NCBI RefSeq assembly: GCF_002844575.1
Contig: NZ_PIQO01000003.1
Location: 291,979 to 355,978 of the forward strand
Reading direction: 5' to 3'
DNA length: 64,000 nucleotides
DNA from: Heyndrickxia camelliae
GTDB taxonomy: Bacteria; Bacillota; Bacilli; Bacillales; Bacillaceae_C
The notes under the pieces: model-generated
Seen by the model: only the letters and a program-made list of their open reading frames with translations
Database searches by the model: none
What the model was told of the DNA's origin: nothing
Shown: piece after piece, positions 1 through 10,115 of the stretch
How the letters are laid out: every line of letters starts with the position of its first letter
Numbering within the stretch: the first letter of the stretch is position 1
Position numbers and translations under genes: made by a program

Positions 1-899
1 TAATGTTTGGTGGGAGAAATCAAAGCGTAACGGCTGTTCGAAGAAAGGATTCTTCCATTGAATATTTTTATTTGCCCCGCAAATCGAGACCCGCACTTCA
101 AATGTTAAAAAAGATACCCTTTCTTAGAGGGATTGTTGCAATCATTGAAGCAAGTGCAAACGGCTCCCAGCACTTAAGCTTTTCCAGTGAAAAATATGAT
201 GTGGACCCTAAAGATGATGTTAAATTAAAAGAGGAAAAAGTTTCTAAAACAACCATGGTCTTAGGCGTAGCAACCCTTGGCGTCCTCTCTTTTTTATTTG
301 GTAAATTTGTTTTTACACTTGTACCAGTATTTCTTGCTGCACTGTTTAAACCTATCTTTTCAAACGATATCACTCAAGTATTGCTGGAAGGGTTATTCAA
401 GTTAATTCTGTTATTAGGATATATTTATTTTGTCTCCATGACCCCTCTTATAAAACGTGTTTTTCAATATCATGGGGCAGAGCATAAGGTCATTAATTGT
501 TTTGAACATCATTTGGATTTAACCGTAGAAAATGTTCAATCCCAATCACGTTTACATTATCGTTGCGGGAGTAGTTTTATTTTATTTACAGTTTTCATTG
601 GCGTAATTATATATTTATTCGTTCCAACAAGTCCATTGTGGCTAAGAATTGTGGATCGAATTGCGCTAATACCGGTTGTTCTCGGAGTCTCCTTTGAGGT
701 TTTGCAATTTACAAATAAATTACGTGATATTCCTGTTCTTAGATACCTTGGATATCCTGGTCTATGGCTTCAACTGCTTACAACAAAGGAACCCAGTGAT
801 GATCAGGTAGAGGTGGCAATTGCATCCTTTAAGGAATTGCTAAGAGTGGAAAATGAGAATGAGGACATTTCAGTGGAAAAACCGAATATGTCCTTGTAA
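1..899 (+). CDS. yqhQ: YqhQ-like DUF1385 membrane protein, 5' end cut by window
   Basis: Multi-pass membrane protein of the DUF1385 family, called YqhQ in Bacillus; its biochemical role is not established. Hydrophobic segments lie at about residues 85-115, 125-145, 190-210 and 215-235 of the visible part. The family signature HGAEHKVINCFEH and the YRCGSSF motif are both present. The first in-frame ATG (base 3) reads MFGGR, which in homologues is an internal position (VMEGVMFGG), so I infer that the real start is upstream of the window. It heads the yqhQ-yqhP cluster usual in Bacillus. Confidence 0.85.
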   Translation, partial: MFGGRNQSVTAVRRKDSSIEYFYLPRKSRPALQMLKKIPFLRGIVAIIEASANGSQHLSFSSEKYDVDPKDDVKLKEEKVSKTTMVLGVATLGVLSFLFGKFVFTLVPVFLAALFKPIFSNDITQVLLEGLFKLILLLGYIYFVSMTPLIKRVFQYHGAEHKVINCFEHHLDLTVENVQSQSRLHYRCGSSFILFTVFIGVIIYLFVPTSPLWLRIVDRIALIPVVLGVSFEVLQFTNKLRDIPVLRYLGYPGLWLQLLTTKEPSDDQVEVAIASFKELLRVENENEDISVEKPNMSL

Positions 900-1075
900 T
901 AAATCATCTTTCTGCATGGCGTGATGTTTATTCTTCAATACTCACTCCATGCAGAATAGGTATATTTAAAAAACATATTTTTGTACAGAAACTCATTTAA
1001 TAGGTATAAAAAATTGGTATAAAAGGATGATTTTGAGGAAACAATGCTTATGATGCTTAAACGGAGGTGGCTTAT

Positions 1076-1429
1076 TTGCACATAAGAAATAGTCTAATCG
1101 GTGTTATCTTTCTCCTAGCAATCATTGGCTTTGGTACGTTATTACTGACTAACCCTGCTTCCCTTATAAAGCAAGTAATACTTACTGTCTTAGTACTTGC
1201 AGCTATATTTTTCATTTATCGATTATGGTCCAGTAAAAAATCAAACGCAAAGGAACAAAGAAGTTTCATAAAAGCAGCGCGTAAATCAAAAAAACGTTTA
1301 AAAAAACGGCAGGCATCTGGAAAATCTCCCGTACAGGCACGTAAAAAGCCAATTCGCAAAAAATCAGATGTCCAACTTACCGTAATTGAAGGGAAAAAGG
1401 GAAAAAAGAAGAATCGTGCAATTTTTTAG
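1076..1429 (+). CDS. yqhP: YqhP-like small basic membrane protein
   Basis: A small protein of about 117 residues with two N-terminal membrane segments (about residues 6-25 and 32-50) and a very Lys/Arg-rich cytoplasmic tail (KKRLKKRQ, KKGKKKNR). It matches YqhP by position and shape; its function is unknown. I prefer the TTG at 1076, which has GGAGG six to seven bases upstream, over the GTG at 1067 inside the same ribosome binding site. Confidence 0.7.
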   Translation: MHIRNSLIGVIFLLAIIGFGTLLLTNPASLIKQVILTVLVLAAIFFIYRLWSSKKSNAKEQRSFIKAARKSKKRLKKRQASGKSPVQARKKPIRKKSDVQLTVIEGKKGKKKNRAIF

Positions 1430-1639
1430 GCACTTTTCTTAAACTTTGTGTAAATCCAAAAGCCGATTTTAACCTGTTGCTATTACATATGAGTAAAAAT
1501 CGGCAGTAGGATATTTACGGTAATTTTCTACCATCAAATGAAAAAACGGAATGTAGAAAAGAGCACGAATCCTATCCGGGATTATATACTTATACGAAAA
1601 GCAACAATCTTTGCGAACACAGCTATTTTTTTAAACCTA

Positions 1640-2524
1640 TTAATATGTCCATTTCTTTAAAAATTCTTTCGTACGCACACGTCCTAATTCAATGAGGGCG
1701 TCTTTTTTTTCTGCTACTAAATCAAATTCGATAGATGTAAAGTTATCTGTTGGAATAAAGATAATATCCTTTTCAATTTGTCTAGAGATATATTTCGTGT
1801 CATGCGCATCCTTCATTGTATCAAATAGTGCACCAAATAATTGAAAACCATTTTTTATCTTATGCTTTGGATGATCTTTTAATTTAGAACTTAGAGATAT
1901 ACCAACAACTGGTCGGACCCTCTTTTCCCCTTCACTTACAAATAGCCACATGGGAAAATTGCTCAACACAGCTCCATCTACGATGATATTCGTACCATCT
2001 AAAGATCTTAGTTTGACTGGTTCAAAAAAATATGGAATACTGCAGCTCATTCTGATTGCCCTCGCGACAGGAAAGCTGTCTATCGGAACTCCGAGATCTA
2101 CTAAATTGTCAGGCAGTACTAATAATCTCCCATTTGTTAAGTCGGAGGCAACAACTCTCAGCTTTTCCTTCGGCAAATCTGCGAAGGTATACACTCCTTT
2201 TTCCGCTAATTTCGTGGTTAACCAATCTTCAAACTTTTTACCACGGTATAATCCTAAGCGCCAATATAAAAATAGCCACTTTGTAAAAGGCAAAGGAAGC
2301 CAAGTTTTTCTTGCATCAAGAAATTGAGGAAGATTGACCTCTGCAACTAATTTTCTTAACTCCTCACCTGTATAACCTGCAGCAACCAGTGCTGCAATGA
2401 TAGATCCCGCACTCGTACCAGCAATTCGTTTAAAGGTAAATCCCCTTGTTTCTAGTTCTTCGTATGCACCTATTAATGCTAATCCTTTGATCCCACCTCC
2501 AGAAAAGACACCATCAATCTCCAT
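1640..2524 (-). CDS. yqhO: Patatin-like phospholipase (YqhO)
   Basis: A 294-residue patatin-family acyl hydrolase. The oxyanion-hole motif GGGIKG is near residue 10. The nucleophile elbow AGTSAGS carries the catalytic Ser near residue 40. The catalytic Asp sits in VDGAVLSNFP near residue 183. The family cleaves lipid acyl esters with a Ser-Asp dyad; the substrate of YqhO is not known. It is intracellular, with no signal peptide, and is transcribed opposite to yqhP. Length is normal for the family. Confidence 0.85.
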   Translation of the reverse strand: MEIDGVFSGGGIKGLALIGAYEELETRGFTFKRIAGTSAGSIIAALVAAGYTGEELRKLVAEVNLPQFLDARKTWLPLPFTKWLFLYWRLGLYRGKKFEDWLTTKLAEKGVYTFADLPKEKLRVVASDLTNGRLLVLPDNLVDLGVPIDSFPVARAIRMSCSIPYFFEPVKLRSLDGTNIIVDGAVLSNFPMWLFVSEGEKRVRPVVGISLSSKLKDHPKHKIKNGFQLFGALFDTMKDAHDTKYISRQIEKDIIFIPTDNFTSIEFDLVAEKKDALIELGRVRTKEFLKKWTY

Positions 2525-2617
2525 ATCCCCATCCCCTTCAATAGTATTTATATATTTTTAAGAATGTGGAAAGGAAATTAGAACTTGATTGCTTATATAA
2601 AAATGACCCAAAAACAG

Positions 2618-2652
2618 AAAAAAGGAGCTAAGCAATAAGCTTAACTCCTCAT
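2618..2652 (-). terminator. Rho-independent terminator after nrdJ
   Basis: On the minus strand a GAGGAGTTAAGC / GCTTAGCTCCT stem with a short loop is followed by TTTTTT, just past the ribonucleotide reductase stop codon. Confidence 0.75.
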
Positions 2653-2662
2653 TGTTTGGGTA

Positions 2663-4426
2663 TTACAAGCCACATTTTAATTGGGCATGGCAATTATCAC
2701 AAGTATTGCATCCGCCAATTTCCTTTACTGTTCCTTTTCGGCATACCGGACATGTATTTCCAATTTCTGATCCAATTGTGACACTTGTTGAACGTAAATC
2801 TTGGATAGTATCCACTAGAACAACTGCCGGTTTTTCCTGTTCTTTTACGTTAACATCTTCATCAAAATGATTTTCTTCTGCCTTTAATGTTAGAACTTGA
2901 GAATCGCGGCTGCCGTCAACATATACTGTTCCGCCTTTTGCTCCACCTTTATAGAGACGTTCATAGACCTGTTGCACCTGTTCTACGGTATATCCTCGAG
3001 GAGCATTTACCGTTTTCGAAATAGAGCTGTCAATCCATCGTTGAATCACACACTGAACATCTGCATGTGCTTCTGGTGCAAGCTCCATCGCAGTTGTAAA
3101 CCAGCTTGGCAGTTGATTAGGATCTGCTTCCGGATGTTTATCAAGATATTCTTGAACAATCTCTGCTTTTACTTCAATAAATTTACCTAGGCGTCCGCTT
3201 CTATAGTAAGTAAAGGAGAAATAGGGTTCTAAGCCTGTTGAACAGCCAATCATGGTTCCTGTTGATCCGGTTGGGGCAACGGTTAATAAATGGGAATTAC
3301 GAATTCCATTAACTAGAATCGATTGTCTAATGTCTTCTGGCATTTTACTCATATATCCTGTCTGGATAAACGCATGGCGCAATCTGATTGTTTCTTCTTC
3401 TGTTTCTCCCACTAAAAATGGGAAGCTTCCCTTTTCTTTTGCAAGTTCAATGGAAGCACGATATGCTGTGGTAGCAATCGTTTCGATTACCTTATCGACA
3501 AGAATGTTTCCTTCTTCAGAGCCGTATTCTTTTTCACAGTAAATCAATAAGTCAGCAAGTCCCATTACACCAAGACCCACGCGGCGTTCACCTAGTGCTT
3601 GCTTTTTATTTTCTTCCAGGAAATATGGTGTTGCATTAATCACGTTATCCTGCATTCTTACGCCAATTTCAACCGTTTTCTTCAACTTTTCAAAATTAAC
3701 AGTTTTATTTTCTTTGTCTGCCATTTGTGCTAAATTCACTGCAGCTAAGTTGCAGACACTAAATGGAGCCAGTGGTTGTTCCCCACATGGGTTTGTCGCT
3801 ACGACTTTTTGTCCGTATGCCTTTGCATTGGTCATGTCGTTTGCATTATCAATAAAGAAAATACCTGGTTCTGCTGAATATGTGGCACATATATTGATTA
3901 AATTCCACAATTCTTTTGCTTTCATTTTCCGGTATGTTTTGACTTTATGCCCTAGTTTTTCCCATTCACGAACATCTCCAACTTTATGCCATTCTTGATT
4001 ATAAATCTCCATTTCTTCTGGACTGTAATTTTCAACATCAGGGAAACGAAGCTCATATTCAGCATCTTGTTCAACAGCATCCATGAAATCTTTTGTCAAA
4101 CATACAGAAATATTTGCACCCGATAAGAATTCTGGATTATGGACCGTATATGTTCCACCGGTAGTTAATTTTTCCTGAGCATCTTGTAAGATGCTTTCGC
4201 TGAAACCGCCAAGACCAGGTATCGACTTATAGTTCAATATTCCTTGGTACATTGCTTTTTCTTGCTCCGTTAACGGTGTAAATTTCAACTTTTCTTTTGC
4301 ATGTTTTTTGATGGTTTCATCATTAGTTGTCTCAAGCAAATATCTAAGTATACGAGGATTTTGCATTTTGGAAATAATGAATTCCACAATATCCGGATGC
4401 CATGCAGACAACATAATCATTTGAGC
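2663..4426 (-). CDS. nrdJ: B12-dependent ribonucleotide reductase, exon 2
   Basis: The C-terminal 587 residues of class II, adenosylcobalamin-dependent ribonucleotide reductase, which converts ribonucleotides to deoxyribonucleotides. Visible family features are the active-site block NPCGEQPL, the VAPTGSTGTM loop, and a C-terminal cysteine cluster (CPVC, CNTCDNC) that relays reducing equivalents or binds zinc. Joined to exon 1 the protein is about 852 residues, the normal class II size. The reading frame is open to a TTG at 4429, but I take exon 2 to begin at GCT CAA ATG, because GGSRRG-AQMIML is the continuous family sequence. Confidence 0.9.
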   Translation of the reverse strand, partial: AQMIMLSAWHPDIVEFIISKMQNPRILRYLLETTNDETIKKHAKEKLKFTPLTEQEKAMYQGILNYKSIPGLGGFSESILQDAQEKLTTGGTYTVHNPEFLSGANISVCLTKDFMDAVEQDAEYELRFPDVENYSPEEMEIYNQEWHKVGDVREWEKLGHKVKTYRKMKAKELWNLINICATYSAEPGIFFIDNANDMTNAKAYGQKVVATNPCGEQPLAPFSVCNLAAVNLAQMADKENKTVNFEKLKKTVEIGVRMQDNVINATPYFLEENKKQALGERRVGLGVMGLADLLIYCEKEYGSEEGNILVDKVIETIATTAYRASIELAKEKGSFPFLVGETEEETIRLRHAFIQTGYMSKMPEDIRQSILVNGIRNSHLLTVAPTGSTGTMIGCSTGLEPYFSFTYYRSGRLGKFIEVKAEIVQEYLDKHPEADPNQLPSWFTTAMELAPEAHADVQCVIQRWIDSSISKTVNAPRGYTVEQVQQVYERLYKGGAKGGTVYVDGSRDSQVLTLKAEENHFDEDVNVKEQEKPAVVLVDTIQDLRSTSVTIGSEIGNTCPVCRKGTVKEIGGCNTCDNCHAQLKCGL

Positions 4427-4745
4427 CAAAGTGTTACGTTGATTCGTTAAATCAACTCTCTAAGTCACCTTAGAGTTCAGACCATATCTTACACTCCTCT
4501 GAGTGTCCTCGCTCTTCGGAATCACTTCATTCCTACTCTACTCACTTCCACAAAAATTGTGTGCTTTCGATGGTCGTTGAACCTTCACCATTTAACAGGT
4601 GCTTGGCTGCTGATTGTCTTTATCCACTTACTGTTTTTAAGCATTCACGCATACCGTTTCCAGTTACGTTGTAGCCAGTAAGTCATAAAAAGAGTTCCCA
4701 GCAATTCACGAGGTTTATTTATAGACGAGGCACTTAAGCTAATTT
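4427..4745 (-). ncRNA. Group I self-splicing intron in nrdJ
   Basis: A 319-nt insertion between codons for GGSRRG and AQMIML. On the minus strand it shows the group I core order: P-like GCTGGGAACT, Q-like AATCAGCAGCCAAG, R-like GTTCAACGACC and S-like AAGATATGGTC. The 5' exon end AGACGTGGT can pair with an internal guide GCCTCGTCT, giving the expected U-G pair at the 5' splice site and one mismatch. The intron ends in G, as group I introns do. No homing endonuclease ORF is present. Splicing restores the reading frame exactly. Confidence 0.88.
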
Positions 4746-5540
4746 ACCACGTCTTGAACCACCTTGTTCAACAAGATGTGTCAGTTTTGCGATATCATCC
4801 AGCCATGAGACAGAGCCTGATGATTTTCCATTTACTCCTTTTGCTAATGTATTTCGTGGGCGAAGGGTTGAGCCGTTTGTTCCGACACCGCCGCCTCGGC
4901 TCATGATTTCCATTACTTGCTTCCGGTGATTAGAAATACCTTCGCGGGAATCCGCAACAAACGGCATCACGTAACAATTAAAATACGTTACATCCGTATC
5001 TGCTCCCGCGCCATATAATACCCTTCCGGCGGGGACAAAATTTAAGTTTACTAATTCTTGATAGAATTTCTCAAACCATTCTTTACGCTTTTCCTCTGTT
5101 TTCTCAACAGATGCTAAACCTGTTGCGTTACGTTTCGCAATTTGCTCATAGTAAACTTCTAAAGGCTTTTCAATTACGTCAATAGAGCGAACAATTAAGC
5201 CTGTTTCGATTTCGTCTGGATCGTCCAGTGCGCTTCGATACTCCTCATCAATCAAAACTTTAGCAACATTTTTTTCCCAATCTATATCTTGGATGAATCC
5301 TAATCCTCTGGCAGGGAATTTAGGATCTTCTTTGATAGTTAAAACAACGAAATCACCAGCAGTAAGAGTAATTTTTTTTGTATCCTTGAATGCATAGCGG
5401 TCAATCATAACAAGGCGGGATACCCCTTTATGGGTGATGTGCATGTCGGAAGAAATCGGATGTACTTGAGGAAATAGACTAATATCCTTATTCAATCTCT
5501 CCATATCAATATTCATTTTTGTGGTAAACGCAACAGACAT
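4746..5540 (-). CDS. nrdJ: B12-dependent ribonucleotide reductase, exon 1
   Basis: The N-terminal 265 residues of class II ribonucleotide reductase. It includes the conserved GRVLYGAG, the Cys-containing YFNCYVMPF strand and the SRGGGVG loop, ending at EQGGSRRG just before the intron. Without splicing, translation would stop after three intron codons (K-L-A-stop). The ATG at 5540 follows AAGGAG. No cobalamin riboswitch is recognisable upstream. Confidence 0.9.
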
Positions 5541-5757
5541 TTTGACAACTCCTTCATATATCTATCAATTTCTAACTCTAGCAGGTCAACTCTTAGATGT
5601 ATTTACTTATAATAAAGTATCATAAATCCAATTCCGAAATCAACATATAGTATCTAAAAAACATAAATATATACTACATATAGTTTTCAGGGTGGCATTT
5701 GTCCCTTTTTGTCAAATGATGAATAAAGCAAATTTAAGAGTTTGAAGGAGAGAAACT

Positions 5758-5865
5758 ATGATTAAAGTGAAGAAACCCGGAAAATTAGATAATTTCCCAT
5801 GTTGCAAAAGAAAAATCAATTTGAATCCCGATAATAAAAGGATAATCTACCTTTTTTCCATGTAA
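5758..5865 (+). CDS. Possible 35-residue peptide
   Basis: An ATG seven bases after AAGGAG opens a 35-codon frame with two adjacent cysteines (FPCCKRK) in the 478-base gap between nrdJ and the rhodanese gene. The ribosome binding site is good, but I recognise no homology. The rest of the gap is AT-rich with no other clear feature. Confidence 0.35.
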   Translation: MIKVKKPGKLDNFPCCKRKINLNPDNKRIIYLFSM

Positions 5866-6018
5866 TAAAAATATAAATATTTTTGTTGAAATGAATATTT
5901 ATTTATATTAGTAAGGAAACTTTCTTTATCTTTTAACGAATTAAGAAAATGTTTTGATTCATGAAGCTCTGACGAATATAATAGATATAGTGTTACTCGT
6001 AGAAAGGAGCAAAAAAAA

Positions 6019-6399
6019 TTGTCACAATGGTATTTTTTTATCATCGTAGTAGTTGCGATTCTTGCTTATACTCTTTATAACTATTTTGCACAAAAAAGAA
6101 TCGTCAAAACATTATCTGAGGAGCAGTTCAAAGAAGGCTACCGAAAAGCGCAGCTTATTGATGTCAGGGAACCAAATGAGTTTGATAACGGTCACATCCT
6201 CGGTGCTCGAAATATTCCTCTATCCCAAATTAAAATGAGAATGAAAGAAATTCGCCCGGACAAACCTGTATACCTATATTGTCAAAGCGGAATGAGAAGC
6301 GCTCGAGTAGCTCAAATGCTATACAGAAAAGGATATAAGGACTTATATCAATTACAAGGCGGCTTTAAGAAGTGGACAGGCCGTATTAAAGCAAAATAA
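6019..6399 (+). CDS. yqhL: Membrane-anchored rhodanese-like protein (YqhL)
   Basis: A 126-residue protein with one N-terminal membrane segment (about residues 4-24) and a cytoplasmic single-domain rhodanese. The active-site loop is CQSGMRS with the catalytic Cys, preceded by IDVREPNEFDNGHI. Rhodaneses handle sulfane sulfur; the acceptor here is unknown. The start is TTG after AAAGGAGC. It keeps the usual position near gcvPB in Bacillus. Confidence 0.88.
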   Translation: MSQWYFFIIVVVAILAYTLYNYFAQKRIVKTLSEEQFKEGYRKAQLIDVREPNEFDNGHILGARNIPLSQIKMRMKEIRPDKPVYLYCQSGMRSARVAQMLYRKGYKDLYQLQGGFKKWTGRIKAK

Positions 6400-6401
6400 C
6401 G

Positions 6402-6430
6402 AAAACCGCAGAAGAACTGCGGTTTTTTTT
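6402..6430 (+). terminator. Terminator after yqhL
   Basis: An AAAACCGCAG / CTGCGGTTTT hairpin with an eight-T tract directly after the yqhL stop. Confidence 0.85.
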
Positions 6431-6433
6431 AAA

Positions 6434-7252
6434 ATGAAGGCGGGTGGCAAAGCTGTGTTTATTAACTCCATACAATGGAAGGGGATAGACTCTAGACGTG
6501 ATTATCCTTTTTCATTACCGATCTTTGAAAAATTTCAGTCCATTCATTTCAATAAACCTATAACTATCTTTATTGGAGAAAATGGCAGTGGTAAATCTAC
6601 TTTTCTAGAAGGAATTGCAGCTGCTTGTCAGCTTCCTGCAGCAGGCGGTGTGGAAGTAAGTGATGACCCTGATTTAATGCATGCTAAGGAATTGGCGGAT
6701 TCATTTACATTAAAATGGAAGGTGAAAACTAAAACAGGTTTTTTTCTTCGAGCAGAGGATTTTATCTCCTTTACGAAGAGGATCAAAGAAATGAAATTAG
6801 AAGCGGAAAATGAGCTGTCCGGAATAGAAGATACATATAAAAATAAATCTGCTTATGCAAAATCTTTAGCAGCACTGCCACACAAAAGAACCTTGTTTGA
6901 ACTAAATCACTTCTACCGGGATGGTCTGGAAACTCGATCACATGGTGAGAGTTTCATAGACTTTTTTCAGTCTCGAATCAAACCAAATGGCTTATATTTA
7001 CTTGATGAACCTGAGGCACCATTATCTCCAATGCGCCAACTTACATTAATGAGTATTATCCTCGATGCTGTAAACAGTGGTTCACAATTTATCATTGTCA
7101 CCCATTCTCCAATATTAATGGGCATTCCGAATGCAGATATTTATACTTTCGATTCCCATCCTCCGAAACATATAGCTTTTGATGAAGCAGAGCATGTTCA
7201 GATTACAAAGCAATTTTTGGAAGCACCACAGCGTTTTATAAAATATCTATAG
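6434..7252 (+). CDS. AAA/ABC-type ATPase
   Basis: A 272-residue nucleotide-binding protein of the stand-alone ABC-like ATPase kind. The Walker A motif is GENGSGKST near residue 50, Walker B is YLLDEPEAPLSP near 195, and the H-loop is VTHSP near 230. It has no membrane segments, so it is not an obvious transporter subunit; partner and role are unknown. The ATG at 6434 lacks a ribosome binding site. The GTG at 6455, after GGCGGGTGG, is the likelier start. Confidence 0.8.
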   Translation: MKAGGKAVFINSIQWKGIDSRRDYPFSLPIFEKFQSIHFNKPITIFIGENGSGKSTFLEGIAAACQLPAAGGVEVSDDPDLMHAKELADSFTLKWKVKTKTGFFLRAEDFISFTKRIKEMKLEAENELSGIEDTYKNKSAYAKSLAALPHKRTLFELNHFYRDGLETRSHGESFIDFFQSRIKPNGLYLLDEPEAPLSPMRQLTLMSIILDAVNSGSQFIIVTHSPILMGIPNADIYTFDSHPPKHIAFDEAEHVQITKQFLEAPQRFIKYL

Positions 7253-7261
7253 TATACAAAC

Positions 7262-7292
7262 TAAAGACCTCTCGTAATGAGAGGCCTTTATT
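7262..7292. terminator. Bidirectional terminator between ATPase gene and gcvPB
   Basis: An AAAGACCTCTC / GAGAGGCCTTT hairpin lies between convergent genes. Confidence 0.75.
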
Positions 7293-7293
7293 A

Positions 7294-8754
7294 TTATGCT
7301 TCTTGATATTTTAAAATTGGCTTACGTGCTGCTTGTGTCTCATCTAGACGTTTGATGACAGTATTATGTGGAGCTTCTTGAACAATCTCAGGATTTTCTT
7401 CCGTCTCCTTCGCAATTTGGATCATTGCGTCAATAAAGGCATCGAGAGTTTCTTTTGATTCTGTTTCTGTAGGTTCAATCATCATACACTCTTCTACATT
7501 TAGCGGGAAGTAAATAGTAGGCGGATGATATCCAAAGTCTAACAGTCGTTTTGCGATATCTAATGTACGTACACCTAATTTCTTTTGACGTTTACCGCTT
7601 AATACAAATTCATGCTTACAATGACGATCGTATGGCAGATCATAATATTCAGCTAATCTTCTCATCATATAATTCGCATTTATAACTGCATTTTCTGTAA
7701 CAGCTTGTAACCCATCTGGACCCATAGTACGGATGTATGTGTAAGCTCTAACGTTGATTCCAAAGTTTCCGTAGTATGGTTTTACGCGACCAATGGATTG
7801 TGGACGATCATAATCAAAAGCATATTCGTCGCCATTTTTTACAATAACCGGTTTCGGCAAGAATGGAATTAATTCTTTCTTCACACCAACAGGGCCGGAA
7901 CCAGGTCCACCACCGCCATGCGGGCCAGTAAATGTTTTATGAAGATTTAAATGCACCACATCAAATCCCATATCTCCAGGGCGCGCTTTCGATAATACCG
8001 CATTTAGGTTTGCACCATCATAATACAATTTCCCACCGGCACCGTGTACAATTTCCGCCATTTCAAGAATATTTTCTTCAAAAAGGCCAAGGGTATTTGG
8101 ATTTGTCAGCATTAATGCAGCTGTATCAGGTCCGACTAAGCTTCTTAAATCCTCTAAATCTACTAGACCATTTTCATTGGATTTGACGGTAACCGTTTCA
8201 AGTCCAGCAACAGTAGCCGATGCAGGATTCGTACCGTGAGCAGAATCCGGAACAATTACTTTTGTTCTCTGAGTGTCTCCATTTGCCTCATGAAAAGCAC
8301 GAATCATCATTAGTCCAGTCCACTCACCATGAGCACCAGCTGCAGGTTGAAGGGTTACTTCGTCCATGCCAGTAATTTCAATTAAATGTTCTTGTAAATC
8401 AAATAATAATTCTAATGCCCCTTGAACAGAACTTTCATCTTGTAATGGATGAATATGGGCTAGTCCCGGGTAACGAGCAACAACTTCATTAATTTTAGGG
8501 TTGTATTTCATCGTACAAGAACCCAGCGGATAAAAACCAGAGTCTACTCCATGGTTACGCTTTGACAATGCTGTATAGTGACGCATTATATCCAATTCAG
8601 CTACTTCCGGTAGATTCGGTTCCTCTACACGCAAATAATCTGTTGGAAGATATTCCGTAAGTTCTGTTTCAGGTACATCTAACTCAGGTAGACTATAACC
8701 TACACGGCCTGGTTTTGTAATTTCAAAAATAAGTGGTTGATTTGCATTATTCAT
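7294..8754 (-). CDS. gcvPB: Glycine dehydrogenase (decarboxylating) subunit 2
   Basis: A 486-residue PLP-binding subunit of the split P-protein of the glycine cleavage system. It decarboxylates glycine and passes the aminomethyl group to the lipoyl arm of GcvH. The PLP lysine lies in [15 protein letters not shown] near residue 273, followed by the glycine-rich GPGSGPVGV loop. It overlaps gcvPA by eight bases, consistent with coupled translation of the two subunits. Expression should follow the glycine riboswitch upstream of gcvT. Confidence 0.95.
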   Translation of the reverse strand: MNNANQPLIFEITKPGRVGYSLPELDVPETELTEYLPTDYLRVEEPNLPEVAELDIMRHYTALSKRNHGVDSGFYPLGSCTMKYNPKINEVVARYPGLAHIHPLQDESSVQGALELLFDLQEHLIEITGMDEVTLQPAAGAHGEWTGLMMIRAFHEANGDTQRTKVIVPDSAHGTNPASATVAGLETVTVKSNENGLVDLEDLRSLVGPDTAALMLTNPNTLGLFEENILEMAEIVHGAGGKLYYDGANLNAVLSKARPGDMGFDVVHLNLHKTFTGPHGGGGPGSGPVGVKKELIPFLPKPVIVKNGDEYAFDYDRPQSIGRVKPYYGNFGINVRAYTYIRTMGPDGLQAVTENAVINANYMMRRLAEYYDLPYDRHCKHEFVLSGKRQKKLGVRTLDIAKRLLDFGYHPPTIYFPLNVEECMMIEPTETESKETLDAFIDAMIQIAKETEENPEIVQEAPHNTVIKRLDETQAARKPILKYQEA

Positions 8755-10096
8755 GGCTATCCCCCAATTCCTCTACGAAGTTATCAATTTCCTCTTTCGT
8801 GCGAAGCTCTGTTACTGCAATTAGCATATGATTTTTTAATTCGGGATAATCTCTGCCTAAATCATAGCCGCCAATGATGCCTTTTTCTAATAATTTCTGG
8901 TTAACTTCTTTCACAGATTTAGAAAGCTTAACAACAAATTCATTAAAGCTTGGTCCTGTAAAAGCAATGTCAAATCCATTATCTTGGAAAACACGCTGAG
9001 CATATTGGGTTTTATGAATATTTTGGGAAGCCATTTCCTTTACGCCTCTTTTGCCTAAAGCTGTCATGGCAACAGATGCAGCCAGCGCATTTAATGCTTG
9101 ATTTGAACATATATTAGATGTAGCCTTATCACGCCTAATATGTTGCTCACGTGCTTGCAAGGTTAATACAAAGCCTCTCTGTCCATTTTCATCTGTTGTT
9201 TGTCCCACTAGTCTTCCTGGTACTTTTCGCATTAATTTATTTGTTACAGCGAAATATCCACAATGAGGCCCACCAAATGCAGACGGAATCCCAAATGTTT
9301 GCGCATCTCCGACAACGATATCAGCTCCAAAAGAGCCCGGAGGTGTTAATATTCCCAATGCAAGCGGATTACTTGAAACAACAAATAGTCCTTTAAATTG
9401 ATGAGCAATTGGTTCAATCTCCTTAAGAGGTTCAATTTGGCCGAAAAAGTTTGGATACTGAACAATAACAGCAGCAACATTGTCATTCATTTCTGCTTTT
9501 AAGCTTTCTAAATTGGTAACACCATTTTCATGTGGAATTTCAACCACTTCAATGTACTGGCCTTTTGCATATGTTTTTAATACTTCACGAGATTCAGGGT
9601 GTACCGCTTCAGAAATAAGAACTTTCTTCCTCTTTGTTTGTCCGCACGCCAACATTGCTGCTTCTGCAAGTGCTGTACCACCATCATACATAGAGGAATT
9701 GGCTACATCCATACCGGTTAATTCACAAATCATCGTTTGAAATTCAAAGATTGCCTGTAATTCACCTTGAGAAATTTCAGGTTGGTATGGAGTATAGGCT
9801 GTATAAAATTCTGATCTCGAAATGACATGATCCACAATGGTTGGAATGTAATGATCATATACACCTGCCCCTAAGAAGGAGACATTTTGTTTTAAATCGG
9901 CATTTTTAGAAGCAAGTCGAGATAATTCTTTTAATAAAGCCGTCTCCGATTTTGCCTTTTTAATATTATATTGACCTTGAAAACGAACTTTTTCTGGAAT
10001 GTCTTGAAATAATTCATCAACAGAGTCTACCCCTATTGCTGCCAGCATCTCTTTTTGATCTTGTTCTGTCATCGGCAAATAACGATGCATTGTCAT
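8747..10096 (-). CDS. gcvPA: Glycine dehydrogenase (decarboxylating) subunit 1
   Basis: About 449 residues; the N-terminal half of the split P-protein that pairs with GcvPB. Family blocks [24 protein letters not shown] and [14 protein letters not shown] are intact. I place the start at the ATG at 10096 (MTMHRYLP), which has GGGAGAG upstream; the frame is open to 10114. It lies 19 bases after gcvT in the operon. Confidence 0.93.
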   Translation of the reverse strand: MTMHRYLPMTEQDQKEMLAAIGVDSVDELFQDIPEKVRFQGQYNIKKAKSETALLKELSRLASKNADLKQNVSFLGAGVYDHYIPTIVDHVISRSEFYTAYTPYQPEISQGELQAIFEFQTMICELTGMDVANSSMYDGGTALAEAAMLACGQTKRKKVLISEAVHPESREVLKTYAKGQYIEVVEIPHENGVTNLESLKAEMNDNVAAVIVQYPNFFGQIEPLKEIEPIAHQFKGLFVVSSNPLALGILTPPGSFGADIVVGDAQTFGIPSAFGGPHCGYFAVTNKLMRKVPGRLVGQTTDENGQRGFVLTLQAREQHIRRDKATSNICSNQALNALAASVAMTALGKRGVKEMASQNIHKTQYAQRVFQDNGFDIAFTGPSFNEFVVKLSKSVKEVNQKLLEKGIIGGYDLGRDYPELKNHMLIAVTELRTKEEIDNFVEELGDSHE

Positions 10097-10115
10097 GTTT
10101 CGGTTCTCTCCCATC

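Noticed and set aside
4427..4745. Frameshift or pseudogenisation of nrdJ
   Set aside because: The insertion has group I core motifs and exact exon joining, so an intron explains it better than decay.
5541..5760. Cobalamin riboswitch upstream of the B12-dependent nrdJ
   Set aside because: No B12-box-like sequence or suitable fold is visible in the leader.
5847..6044. 65-residue minus-strand ORF in the gap before yqhL
   Set aside because: AT-rich, no ribosome binding site, overlaps the yqhL start region; probably chance.
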